Source of the DNA: Bacteroidota bacterium
GTDB lineage: Bacteria > Bacteroidota > Bacteroidia > Chitinophagales > Chitinophagaceae
Assembly (NCBI GenBank): GCA_005798905.1
Contig: SYIK01000004.1
Coordinates: 1 to 64,000 of the forward strand
Length of the DNA: 64,000 nt
Reading direction: 5' to 3'
A program made the translations under genes and the position numbers. Under the pieces are notes generated by a model. That model had not been told where the DNA came from and did not search any database. It was given only the letters and a program-made list of their open reading frames with translations. Below are positions 15,396 through 23,978 of this stretch, in pieces; the first letter of the stretch is position 1; every line of letters starts with the position of its first letter.

Positions 15396-16808
15396 TTATA
15401 ATTTTTTAAACTTCGAAATTACATTTACTACCTGTTGGTTTTGAAGAATTGAAGTATTGAGTTCAACAAACTTTTTTAACAACTTTGATTTTTTTTGCAT
15501 GGCTTTTTCCAATTGCAACACCGCTTCTTTTGACTTTCCTGCTGCAAAAAGAAATGCGCTATAATAGTACAAAAACAAGGGTTTCGAATTGGTATTTTTT
15601 AATGCTAACTCTACTTGAATCAATCCTTCGTTTATCGCATTGGCTTTATACAAACCACGTAGCAAAGATTCCCAACCGCTTTCATTTTTTGGTCTTGCAC
15701 GAACCACAATGAAAAAATATTGAATTGCTTCATTCCAATTTTCTTGCTGCAATTTGCATTCGCCCATTAATAAATTATATGCAGGATGCGAAGGCTGTAT
15801 TTTCAATGCTGCTTCTAATTGTTTTGCTGCACTCTCCCACTGGCCTTCGTTGAAATAAGTACAAGCAGTTTTATAATACAACTTTCCTTCTTCGGGATTG
15901 ATATGAGACGCTTTGCGGTAATAAAATCTTGCCTGTGCATTATTGTTTAATTTATCAAAACAATGACCGATTGCTTCAAAAATAAGTGGATCGGGTTTGG
16001 AAAGTTCAGCAACTTTTTCAAGCATTTCAATTGCTTCTTTGAATTTGCGCAAACGAATAAAAGCATCTGCCATATTGCGATAAGCATAATCAAATTTTTC
16101 GTCAATTGTTACAGAAAAATGATACGCGTCAATTGCTTTTTCATATAATTTTAATCCTTGATACGCTGCACCTAAATTGAACCACGCTAATTCGTTGTAA
16201 GGAAAATCATCAATTATTTTTTTATGCAATCGAATACTTTCTTCGTTGCGACCGGTGAAATCCGTCCAAAAACAAATTTTCAATAACGCTTCTTCGTTAT
16301 TCGGTTCTTCATTTAAAATAAGTTGAAGACAATCAAATATTTTTTCAAATTCTTCATAATCATCGTACACATCCGTCAACTCAAAAAGCAAATCAACTCT
16401 TTCTTCTCCTTCAAAAATGGTAAGTGCTTTTTCTAAAATCTCCACTGCTTTTTGTTGTAAATCAAGCGCCAAATATGCACTTGATTTCAAAATATAAATA
16501 TCAATATTGCTTGAGTCGAGTGTTTCAATATGATCCAAAAGATGCAACGCATCTTGGTATTTATTTGCAGTTAATAATAAATCTGCTTTGCGAATTAAAA
16601 TTGAAGAAGAGAATGGAAAACAGTCTGCACCCATTTCGGCGGCTTCCATTGCTAAACTTGCGGCTTCTTTTTCATCGAAATAGTCAATGATTTTTTCAAA
16701 ATCTTCTTCATCAAGAAATATTTGTTTTCGACCATTTTTAAGATCGTCGTATTGCCTTAACAATTCTTTCAAATCATCCCAATCTTCGCGGTACGGATTT
16801 TCTTTCAT
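15396..16808 (-). CDS. Tetratricopeptide-repeat protein
   Basis: 470 aa, soluble, no signal peptide. The acidic N-terminus (YREDWDDLKELLRQYDDL) is followed by at least nine TPR-like helix pairs, e.g. NELAWFNLGAAYQGLKLYEK and FDYAYRNMADAFIRLRKFKE. It is probably a scaffold for protein-protein contacts; partners cannot be read from the sequence. It is widespread in Bacteroidota, from memory. Confidence 0.88.
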   Translation of the reverse strand: MKENPYREDWDDLKELLRQYDDLKNGRKQIFLDEEDFEKIIDYFDEKEAASLAMEAAEMGADCFPFSSSILIRKADLLLTANKYQDALHLLDHIETLDSSNIDIYILKSSAYLALDLQQKAVEILEKALTIFEGEERVDLLFELTDVYDDYEEFEKIFDCLQLILNEEPNNEEALLKICFWTDFTGRNEESIRLHKKIIDDFPYNELAWFNLGAAYQGLKLYEKAIDAYHFSVTIDEKFDYAYRNMADAFIRLRKFKEAIEMLEKVAELSKPDPLIFEAIGHCFDKLNNNAQARFYYRKASHINPEEGKLYYKTACTYFNEGQWESAAKQLEAALKIQPSHPAYNLLMGECKLQQENWNEAIQYFFIVVRARPKNESGWESLLRGLYKANAINEGLIQVELALKNTNSKPLFLYYYSAFLFAAGKSKEAVLQLEKAMQKKSKLLKKFVELNTSILQNQQVVNVISKFKKL

Positions 16809-16953
16809 GGCTTTTTCTTCTCGGTCAATTTACTATTTTTTTTCAGTGCGCAATTTTAAATACTATTTTGGTAATTGACGCGTTAAAGAATTGTAAAAAC
16901 TGTTTAAAAACCAGAACTATCATTCCCATTTTTTGTATTTAACTTCGCAACAG

Positions 16954-17310
16954 ATGAATTTTAAACCAAAAATACCGAATCAATTTTTTTACAAAAAACT
17001 CGTGTTTTTTTGTTTACTTATTACAATTAGTTCCCTTGTTTTTGCCGCAAGCGGTGGCGGAAATTCGAATGCAAAAAAAATAGCTTTATTACAAAAAAAT
17101 AAAATTGCAACCAACGGAAAATTTTCATTGAAATCGAACTATGCTTACCGTGGAAGCCAAATATTATCTGTCAACTCAACTAATACAATTCGACTTCATT
17201 CAATTGTGACACTTCAAAAAGGTAGAGCAACTTATATTTTACCATTGAAAACTACGGTGTACAAACAACGAATAAAGTTATCTACAGGAATTCCACAGAT
17301 GAACAAATAG
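16954..17310 (+). CDS. Small secreted hypothetical protein
   Basis: 118 aa from the ATG at 16954; the track start is a TTG seven codons upstream. A membrane or signal segment (FFCLLITISSLVFA) precedes a Gly/Ser/Asn stretch and a basic, beta-rich mature region with many Lys, Thr and Arg and no cysteine. A possible -7 box, TAACTTCG at 16940-16947, would give a very short leader. It stands alone between minus-strand genes. Not recognised. Confidence 0.65.
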   Translation: MNFKPKIPNQFFYKKLVFFCLLITISSLVFAASGGGNSNAKKIALLQKNKIATNGKFSLKSNYAYRGSQILSVNSTNTIRLHSIVTLQKGRATYILPLKTTVYKQRIKLSTGIPQMNK

Positions 17311-17321
17311 CAAAACCGTTT

Positions 17322-18005
17322 TTAATTTTTTAACCCAATTTGTTTGCTTTCGGCATAAGTCAAAATCCGATAACCGGTTTTTGGTAACTCAAACTTTGCA
17401 GTTGGAACAATGTTGTAACTAATTTTTGAAACAGAAAAAATAACCTTTTTATTTCCAAAAACAGTTTCGTATTCCATTGCCAATCCAGGAAGCGATTTAT
17501 AAGCAAATTCAAAATCACGATTTTCTGCTATAATTTCTCGCGTAAAAAAAACAGTAGCGTTTGTTCCGTCTGAAAATTTTGCAACTGCTTTCTGGCAATT
17601 AAACCCTGCAATTATTTTGTATTCATCAAAAAAATCGAATGCAACATTTTGGTACTTATTATTTGCATCTTTCCAATCAGCTGCCGACATCTCAATCAAA
17701 TAATTATGTGTACCTAATGTTTTCAACAGTTTTACATTCCCCGATTTTCCATCAACGATTGTAGCTTGTGTTCCCACTTTATTCGAAATTTCGAACCGGC
17801 TCATGTATCCTTTTAAAAATACTGTTTGCGTTCCGCCATCAATTATTTCTAATGGAGCTATAGCTGTTTTTTCTGTTTGAACAGTTATGGAATAATAAAT
17901 AATTCCTTCTGAAATTCTTTTAGCAGCGTTTGTTGTTTCTTGCGCAAAAAGCAATGAGTTTGTTGAAAAATTGAACACAAATAATATTAACCCAACTGTT
18001 CTCAT
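17322..18005 (-). CDS. GLPGLI-like exported protein
   Basis: 227 aa with a signal peptide ending near SLLFAQ. The segment SLPGLAMEYE and the repeated beta pattern (DEYKIIAGFNCQKAVAKF, VIFSVSKISYN) match the Bacteroidota GLPGLI family or its DUF4412-like relatives. The function is unknown; such proteins are thought to be envelope-located. It lies 19 bases downstream of yidC and may be co-transcribed with it. Confidence 0.75.
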   Translation of the reverse strand: MRTVGLILFVFNFSTNSLLFAQETTNAAKRISEGIIYYSITVQTEKTAIAPLEIIDGGTQTVFLKGYMSRFEISNKVGTQATIVDGKSGNVKLLKTLGTHNYLIEMSAADWKDANNKYQNVAFDFFDEYKIIAGFNCQKAVAKFSDGTNATVFFTREIIAENRDFEFAYKSLPGLAMEYETVFGNKKVIFSVSKISYNIVPTAKFELPKTGYRILTYAESKQIGLKN

Positions 18006-18024
18006 ATTTATGAAGACAACACGG

Positions 18025-19857
18025 TTAGCGTTTTCCGTGCGGTTCTTTTAATTTTTTTTGTTGTTCTTGCATTTTTTCCATTTGCTCTTGCCACTTCGAT
18101 TTTGATTTTGGCTTTTTGCGATTCTCTTCAATCTTTACGAGCAATTTATCGTGATCGATAATAAATCGCTGAATCGTCCATTGCAAAGCCAATGTAATTA
18201 CATTAGAAACGGTATAATACCAAGTTAAAGCCGAAGGCAATCCATTGAAAATAAATAATAAAAACACCGGGAATATATACGGCATATATTTCAACATCGG
18301 ATTATTTTGATCCGGTGCTGCACTCATACTGTAAATAGAAATCAGCATACTTGTTACACAAGCAGTGATGGTAAACAAGCTAACATGCTCGCCGTAAATA
18401 GAACTTATTAAAGGAATATTTCCAAAGTTGAAAATAGAATCAAATGCAGAAAGATCATCGGCCCAAAGAAAATTTTGTCCGCGCAAATCCACATGAGCAT
18501 TAAAGAAACTATACAAAGCAAAGAATATTGGAATCTGCAACAAGCCGGGAAGGCAACCTGCAAATTGATTTACTCCCGCTTCGCGCATAAATTTCATTTG
18601 CTCCATTGCAAATTGTTGTTGCTCGGGAAATTTTTCTTTCAGCTTTGCTAAATCGGGGCGCAATAGTTTCATTTGCGCACTTGTTTTATAACCCGGGTAC
18701 ATCAATGGAGAAGTAATTAACCGAATAAAAAACGTTAACAACAGAATTGCCATTCCATAACTGTTAACCAATTTCATACAAAAATCGAAAACAGGTAATA
18801 CAATGTATTTATTTATTGGCCGTACAAATGCATAAATTCCTTGTCCCAAATTCACCAATTGGCTCATTTCCATTTCGTATTTTTTGAGAATACGATAATC
18901 CGACGGACCATAAAAAACAGATAGTGGAATACTTACATTTTCGCCCTTTGCTTCAATTTGCATATTGGCAGTTGATTGCACCGCCGTTAGCGAATCGTTT
19001 GGCGTACTCCATTCTATTTTTCCACTTTTGAAATTATTTTTAGCAACTAAAATGGTATTGAAAAATCGTTGACGCATTCCCAACCATTGTACTTTATCTT
19101 CAAAAATCACATCACTTCTTCTGCCGATAGTGTGGTAATCAAATTCGCCATTTAAATTATAACCCAATTGCGTATTTACACGTTCGTATTTCAAATCATT
19201 TTCCTGACTTATTGCTCGATAGTTCCATTCTAAATTCAACACTTCGTCAGTTAATAATTTGTCCGCTCCATTTAAATTTAAATTAAAATCGAGCATGTAT
19301 TCATTTGGCTTTATCGTAAACTGATGTGTGATGGCCGATTTCGTAGAATCGGAAGCCAACGTAAATGAAATTGTTTTGCTGCCATCTTCTTTATTTACTA
19401 CTTGGCCAGCTGTAAAAAATAGCTCATTAATTCTTTCCGTTTGATTTACACCGGAATTGATGGCGTAATCAATTTTATCAAAAGATGTTGCCGCAAGTTT
19501 TACTTGATTGCCGTCTTTTGTTTTAAAATTTTTAAGCTCTACCCATTTTGGTTGGCCTCCTTTATTTGAAAAACCAATTATAAAAACTTCATTTTCTACA
19601 ACAGTTATTTCCTCTACCATTGTTGCAGCTTGTGTAAAATTGCTTACAGGTTTTATTTCATTAGAAATTGTAACTGTTCCACTATCTGCAATTGAAGTTT
19701 TTGCCCGTGCAGCTTGAATATTAATATTTGTAATTGAATCGAGAATTGCTTTTTGACGAATGTTGGCTGCGTTTTCTTTATTTATGAAATAAAAATAACC
19801 GAAAAACAAAATTGCCAATGCTATAAATCCTACAACGATATTACGATCAAAGTTCAT
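18025..19857 (-). CDS. yidC: Membrane protein insertase YidC
   Basis: 610 aa, the long Gram-negative form. N-terminal anchor (IVVGFIALAILFFGYFYFI), a large periplasmic beta domain (~60-350), then the conserved insertase core with SYGMAILLLTFFIRLITSPL, GCLPGLLQIPIFFALYSFF and three more helices, and a Lys/Gln-rich cytoplasmic tail. It inserts and folds inner-membrane proteins with or without SecYEG. It is downstream of pyrG on the same strand. Confidence 0.97.
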   Translation of the reverse strand: MNFDRNIVVGFIALAILFFGYFYFINKENAANIRQKAILDSITNINIQAARAKTSIADSGTVTISNEIKPVSNFTQAATMVEEITVVENEVFIIGFSNKGGQPKWVELKNFKTKDGNQVKLAATSFDKIDYAINSGVNQTERINELFFTAGQVVNKEDGSKTISFTLASDSTKSAITHQFTIKPNEYMLDFNLNLNGADKLLTDEVLNLEWNYRAISQENDLKYERVNTQLGYNLNGEFDYHTIGRRSDVIFEDKVQWLGMRQRFFNTILVAKNNFKSGKIEWSTPNDSLTAVQSTANMQIEAKGENVSIPLSVFYGPSDYRILKKYEMEMSQLVNLGQGIYAFVRPINKYIVLPVFDFCMKLVNSYGMAILLLTFFIRLITSPLMYPGYKTSAQMKLLRPDLAKLKEKFPEQQQFAMEQMKFMREAGVNQFAGCLPGLLQIPIFFALYSFFNAHVDLRGQNFLWADDLSAFDSIFNFGNIPLISSIYGEHVSLFTITACVTSMLISIYSMSAAPDQNNPMLKYMPYIFPVFLLFIFNGLPSALTWYYTVSNVITLALQWTIQRFIIDHDKLLVKIEENRKKPKSKSKWQEQMEKMQEQQKKLKEPHGKR

Positions 19858-19905
19858 TTTAAGTGAATTTTAAGGTGGGCAAAGATAAGGTAAAGAAAAA
19901 AATGC

Positions 19906-21546
19906 TTAGGATTGTTTCAAGTCAGCTGTTTCCAAATTTTTTGCTTGGCTATATTTTTTTGCAGCTTCAATAAATTTTACAAAAATTGGGTGTGGATTTT
20001 CTACCGTACTTTTTAGTTCGGGGTGAAATTGTACACCAATAAAAAACGGATGATTTGGAATTTCTACAATCTCTATCAAGTCCGTTTGTTTATTTAATCC
20101 GGAAGCAATCATCCCATTTTTTTCAAACTGATCGAGGTATTTATTGTTGAATTCGTAACGATGGCGATGACGTTCAAAAATTTGCATTATACCGTAAATC
20201 TGATGCGCTAATGAATTCTTTTTTAAATCGCACGCATAAGATCCCAATCGCATGGTTCCACCTTTTGTTGTAATCTTTTTTTGTTCTTCCATCATATCTA
20301 CCACTGGTTCCGAGCAAGTTGCTTCCATTTCGGTTGAATGCGCATTTTTTATGTTCAACACATTTCTTGCAAATTCAATTACCGCCATTTGCATTCCTAA
20401 ACAAATTCCGAAAAAAGGAAGTCCGGTTTCTCTTGCAAATTTTACGGCTGTAATTTTCCCTTCAATACCGCGATGACCAAAACCCGGTGCAACTAACAGC
20501 CCATCCAACCCTGTTAATTTTTCGCATACATTTTCAGCAGTGATAAATTCTGAGTGAATATTTTGAATCGTTACTTTGCAATCGTTAATTGCTCCCGCAT
20601 GTACAAATGATTCTAAAATTGATTTGTACGCATCTTGCAATTCCACATACTTTCCTATTAGTCCAATGGTAACTTTTGTTTTAGAAAATTTCAACTTTGT
20701 TAGAAAATTATTCCATTTAATTAAATTCGGAACAGAATCGTTTTCAATCTTTAATTTTTTTAATACAATTTGATCCAATTTATCTTGCATCATCAAAAGC
20801 GGTACTTCATAAATTGTACTCGCATCTCGCGCTTCAATTACTGCATCTATTTTTACATTACAGAATAATGCAATTTTGGTTTTAATATCTTCACTAATTG
20901 GCATTTCCGTTCTACATACAATTATATCGGGAAAAACACCTTCTTGACTTAATAATTTAACCGAGTGCTGTGTAGGTTTTGTTTTTAATTCTTGCGCAGC
21001 TTTTAAATAAGGTATTAAAGTAAGATGAATGACAATTAAATCTTCTTCGGGAAGTTCCCATTGCATTTGTCGAACAGCTTCAATGTAAGGTAGTGATTCA
21101 ATATCACCTACTGTTCCTCCAATTTCTGTAATTATAATATCAAACTTTCCACTTTCACCCAACAACTTAATTCTTCTTTTTATTTCATCCGTAATATGCG
21201 GAATAATTTGAACCGTTTTTCCCAAATAAGCGCCCTCTCTTTCTTTAGTAATTACCGTTTGGTAAATACTTCCAGTGGTAACATTATTAGCTTGAGAAGT
21301 AAACGTATTTAAAAACCGTTCATAATGCCCGAGATCCAAATCTGTTTCAGCTCCATCTTCTGTAACATAACATTCACCATGTTCATACGGATTCAGCGTA
21401 CCGGGATCTACATTAATATATGGATCGAATTTTTGAATAGTAACTTTCATTCCTCTTGCTTGCAACAGTTTTGCAAGAGATGCCGCAATAATTCCCTTTC
21501 CTAATGATGAAGTAACACCGCCCGTAACAAAAACATATTTAGTCAT
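19906..21546 (-). CDS. pyrG: CTP synthase
   Basis: 546 aa from the ATG at 21546 (MTKYVFVTGGVTSSLGKGII); the track start adds nine residues unlike the family. The synthetase domain contains KFDPYINVDPGTLNPYEHGE and the glutaminase domain GICLGMQMAVIEFARN with the catalytic Cys, ending in GVQFHPEL. It aminates UTP to CTP using glutamine and ATP. Confidence 0.97.
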   Translation of the reverse strand: MTKYVFVTGGVTSSLGKGIIAASLAKLLQARGMKVTIQKFDPYINVDPGTLNPYEHGECYVTEDGAETDLDLGHYERFLNTFTSQANNVTTGSIYQTVITKEREGAYLGKTVQIIPHITDEIKRRIKLLGESGKFDIIITEIGGTVGDIESLPYIEAVRQMQWELPEEDLIVIHLTLIPYLKAAQELKTKPTQHSVKLLSQEGVFPDIIVCRTEMPISEDIKTKIALFCNVKIDAVIEARDASTIYEVPLLMMQDKLDQIVLKKLKIENDSVPNLIKWNNFLTKLKFSKTKVTIGLIGKYVELQDAYKSILESFVHAGAINDCKVTIQNIHSEFITAENVCEKLTGLDGLLVAPGFGHRGIEGKITAVKFARETGLPFFGICLGMQMAVIEFARNVLNIKNAHSTEMEATCSEPVVDMMEEQKKITTKGGTMRLGSYACDLKKNSLAHQIYGIMQIFERHRHRYEFNNKYLDQFEKNGMIASGLNKQTDLIEIVEIPNHPFFIGVQFHPELKSTVENPHPIFVKFIEAAKKYSQAKNLETADLKQS

Positions 21547-21603
21547 AAAATAAAATATTTGAATTATGACCAAAGGAAGTATTACGAATTTCCGAGAGGT
21601 CGG

Positions 21604-21633
21604 GCAAAAATAACTTTATTTCTCTAAGTCAAA
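21604..21633 (-). promoter_or_regulatory. Candidate pyrG promoter
   Basis: On the minus strand, -7 box TATTTTTG (21604-21611) and -33 TTTG (21630-21633) with a 17- to 18-bp spacer, about 60 bases before the pyrG start. Confidence 0.5.
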
Positions 21634-21722
21634 AAATAGAAATTATCTTTTGAAATAAAAATTGTTCCCTCTATATATTTTAGCAGCAAAATCATATATT
21701 TATCATCTTAATTTTTATACTG

Positions 21723-23006
21723 ATGAAACAGATTTTTACAACAATTTTTTTGTGTGTAGTTTTTTGCCCACTCTTTGCGCAAAAAACCTATATCTGGTGC
21801 GGAAATTTGATTGATGGCATTTCTAATTCTTCCAAAAAAGAAATGACAATCGTAGTTGAAAAAAACAGCATTCTTCGTATTGAATCAGGATTTGCAACTC
21901 CAGAAAAAAACGACAAACTAATTGACCTAAAAACCAAAACCGTCACACCGGGTTGGATAGATATGCACGTACATATTGAGAGCGAGCAAAATCCAAATCG
22001 TTACCTGAATGAATTTACGCAAAATAGCTCCGACATTGCTTTTCAATCAACAAATTATGCCGAAGCTTCGTTAAATATTGGCTTTACATCTGTAAGAGAT
22101 TTGGGAGGAAGTGGTGTAAATATTTCGCTCAGAAATGCGATTAACAAAGGAATAATCAAAGGACCTCGAATTTTTACAGCAGGTAAAAGTATAGCATCAA
22201 CTGGCGGCCATGCCGATCCTACAAACGGATACCGAAAAGATTTGATGGGCGATCCCGGCCCAAATGAAGGAGTTGTAAATAGTCCTGAAGATGGTAAAAA
22301 AGCAGTAAGGCAGCGTTACAAAGACGGATCTGATTTAATAAAAATTACCGCAACAGGCGGTGTTTTAAGCGTTGCAAAAAATGGAAGTAACCCTCAATTT
22401 ACCGAAGAAGAAATAAAAGCAATTGTAGAAACAGCGAACGATTATAATATGAAAGTTGCAGCACATGCCCATGGTGCCGAAGGAATGAAAAGAGCTATCC
22501 GAGCTGGAGTTCATTCTATTGAACACGGTAGTTTGATGGATGATGAAACAATTGAACTTTTTAAAAAATATAAAACATGGTATGTTCCCACACTAACAGC
22601 AGGACAATCTGTCGCAGACTCCGCAAAGAAAAAAGGATTTTTCCCTGAAATTGTAGCTGTAAAAGCAATTGCCATCGGTCCGCAATTAAAAACAACTTTT
22701 GAAAAAGCATATAAAGCCGGTGTAAAAATTGCATTTGGAACAGATGGCGGAGTTTACAAACATGGGTTGAATTGGAGAGAATTTATTTACATGACAGAAT
22801 CCGGAATGCCTGCAATGGATGCAATAAAAGCTGCTACAATAAACGCAGCAGAATTATTGGGAATGAAAGAACAATTGGGAAGTATTGAAGTTGGTAAACT
22901 AGCGGATATTGTTGCAATGGATGGCGATCCACTTCAAGATGCACAAGTTTTTGGGAAAGTTGTTTTTGTAATGAAAGATGGAATTGTTTATAAAAATCAA
23001 AAATAG
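21723..23006 (+). CDS. Secreted metal-dependent amidohydrolase
   Basis: 427 aa. Signal peptide MKQIFTTIFLCVVFCPLFAQ, then an amidohydrolase barrel with WIDMHVHIES (first metal ligands), VAAHAHGAEGMKRAIRAG, SIEHGSLMD and IAFGTDGGVY. The C-terminal NAAELLGMKEQLGSIEVGK and ADIVAMDGDP close the beta-sandwich. It belongs to the imidazolonepropionase-like/prolidase-like exported group that cleaves peptides or cyclic amides. Its exact substrate is not assignable. It converges on hldD with a 10-base overlap. Confidence 0.9.
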   Translation: MKQIFTTIFLCVVFCPLFAQKTYIWCGNLIDGISNSSKKEMTIVVEKNSILRIESGFATPEKNDKLIDLKTKTVTPGWIDMHVHIESEQNPNRYLNEFTQNSSDIAFQSTNYAEASLNIGFTSVRDLGGSGVNISLRNAINKGIIKGPRIFTAGKSIASTGGHADPTNGYRKDLMGDPGPNEGVVNSPEDGKKAVRQRYKDGSDLIKITATGGVLSVAKNGSNPQFTEEEIKAIVETANDYNMKVAAHAHGAEGMKRAIRAGVHSIEHGSLMDDETIELFKKYKTWYVPTLTAGQSVADSAKKKGFFPEIVAVKAIAIGPQLKTTFEKAYKAGVKIAFGTDGGVYKHGLNWREFIYMTESGMPAMDAIKAATINAAELLGMKEQLGSIEVGKLADIVAMDGDPLQDAQVFGKVVFVMKDGIVYKNQK

Positions 23007-23977
23007 TTTCCGTCAATTAAATAATTATTTACATAATTTTTTACGCCTTCCTCTAAACTATAAAATTCTTTTTGGTAGCCGACATTGCGCAGTTTATCCA
23101 TTTTTGCTTCGGTAAAATATTGGTACTTTTCTCGTATATCAATTGGCATATCTACAAATTCGATACAATTTTCTTTTTCCATACTTTTAAAAATAGCAGC
23201 AGCTAATTCGTTGAAAGAATGAGCTTTTCCCGTTCCTAAATTATATAAACCCGAAGCCGGTTTATTTTCCATCATCCAAAAACAAATTTCAATAACATCT
23301 TTTACATAAATAAAATCCCTAAGTTGTTCCCCATCTTTATAATTGGGATTATGCGATTTGAATAATTTCACTTTTCCGGTTTCTACTATTTGATTGAATG
23401 CATGAAAAACTACACTCGCCATTCTTCCTTTGTGAAATTCATTTGGGCCGTAAACATTGAAAAATTTTAAGCCTGCCCAAAATGGTGGTTGATTTTTCTG
23501 ACCAATCACAAACTTATCAAATTCATTTTTTGAAACACCATACGGATTGAGCGGTTGCAATTTTTCAACCAATTCATGTGCATCTTCATAACCAAAATCA
23601 CCCATGCCGTAAGTTGCAGCTGATGAAGCATACACAAGTGGAATATTATTTTCAGTGCAATAATTCCATATTTGTTTTGAATATTCAAGATTCAATTTTT
23701 CATGAACTGAATAATCAAATTCAGTCGTGTCGGTTCTTGCACCCAAATGAAAAACAAATGCAATATTTCTTTGCTCAGTTTTTAGCCAATGAAACAAATT
23801 GTTTCGATGAATTTTATCGCAATATTTTTTATCAATGTAGTTTGATAATTTTTTTTCGGTTTCAAACTCATCTACAATGATGATGTTGTAAAACCCTTTT
23901 TGATTAAAATAACTAAGCAAACAACTGCCAACAAAACCCGCTGCTCCGGTAATTAATATGGTCGCATTTTTATTCAT
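22997..23977 (-). CDS. hldD: ADP-L-glycero-D-manno-heptose 6-epimerase
   Basis: 326 aa extended SDR enzyme. It has ILITGAAGFVGSCLLSYF, HLGARTDTTEFDY, the catalytic NPYGVSKNEFDKFV (YxxxK), FFNVYGPNEFHKGRMASVVF and DFIYVKDV. It makes the L,D-heptose precursor of the lipopolysaccharide inner core. It follows purL by one base and may be transcribed from it. Confidence 0.94.
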   Translation of the reverse strand: MNKNATILITGAAGFVGSCLLSYFNQKGFYNIIIVDEFETEKKLSNYIDKKYCDKIHRNNLFHWLKTEQRNIAFVFHLGARTDTTEFDYSVHEKLNLEYSKQIWNYCTENNIPLVYASSAATYGMGDFGYEDAHELVEKLQPLNPYGVSKNEFDKFVIGQKNQPPFWAGLKFFNVYGPNEFHKGRMASVVFHAFNQIVETGKVKLFKSHNPNYKDGEQLRDFIYVKDVIEICFWMMENKPASGLYNLGTGKAHSFNELAAAIFKSMEKENCIEFVDMPIDIREKYQYFTEAKMDKLRNVGYQKEFYSLEEGVKNYVNNYLIDGNYF

Positions 23978-23978
23978 A

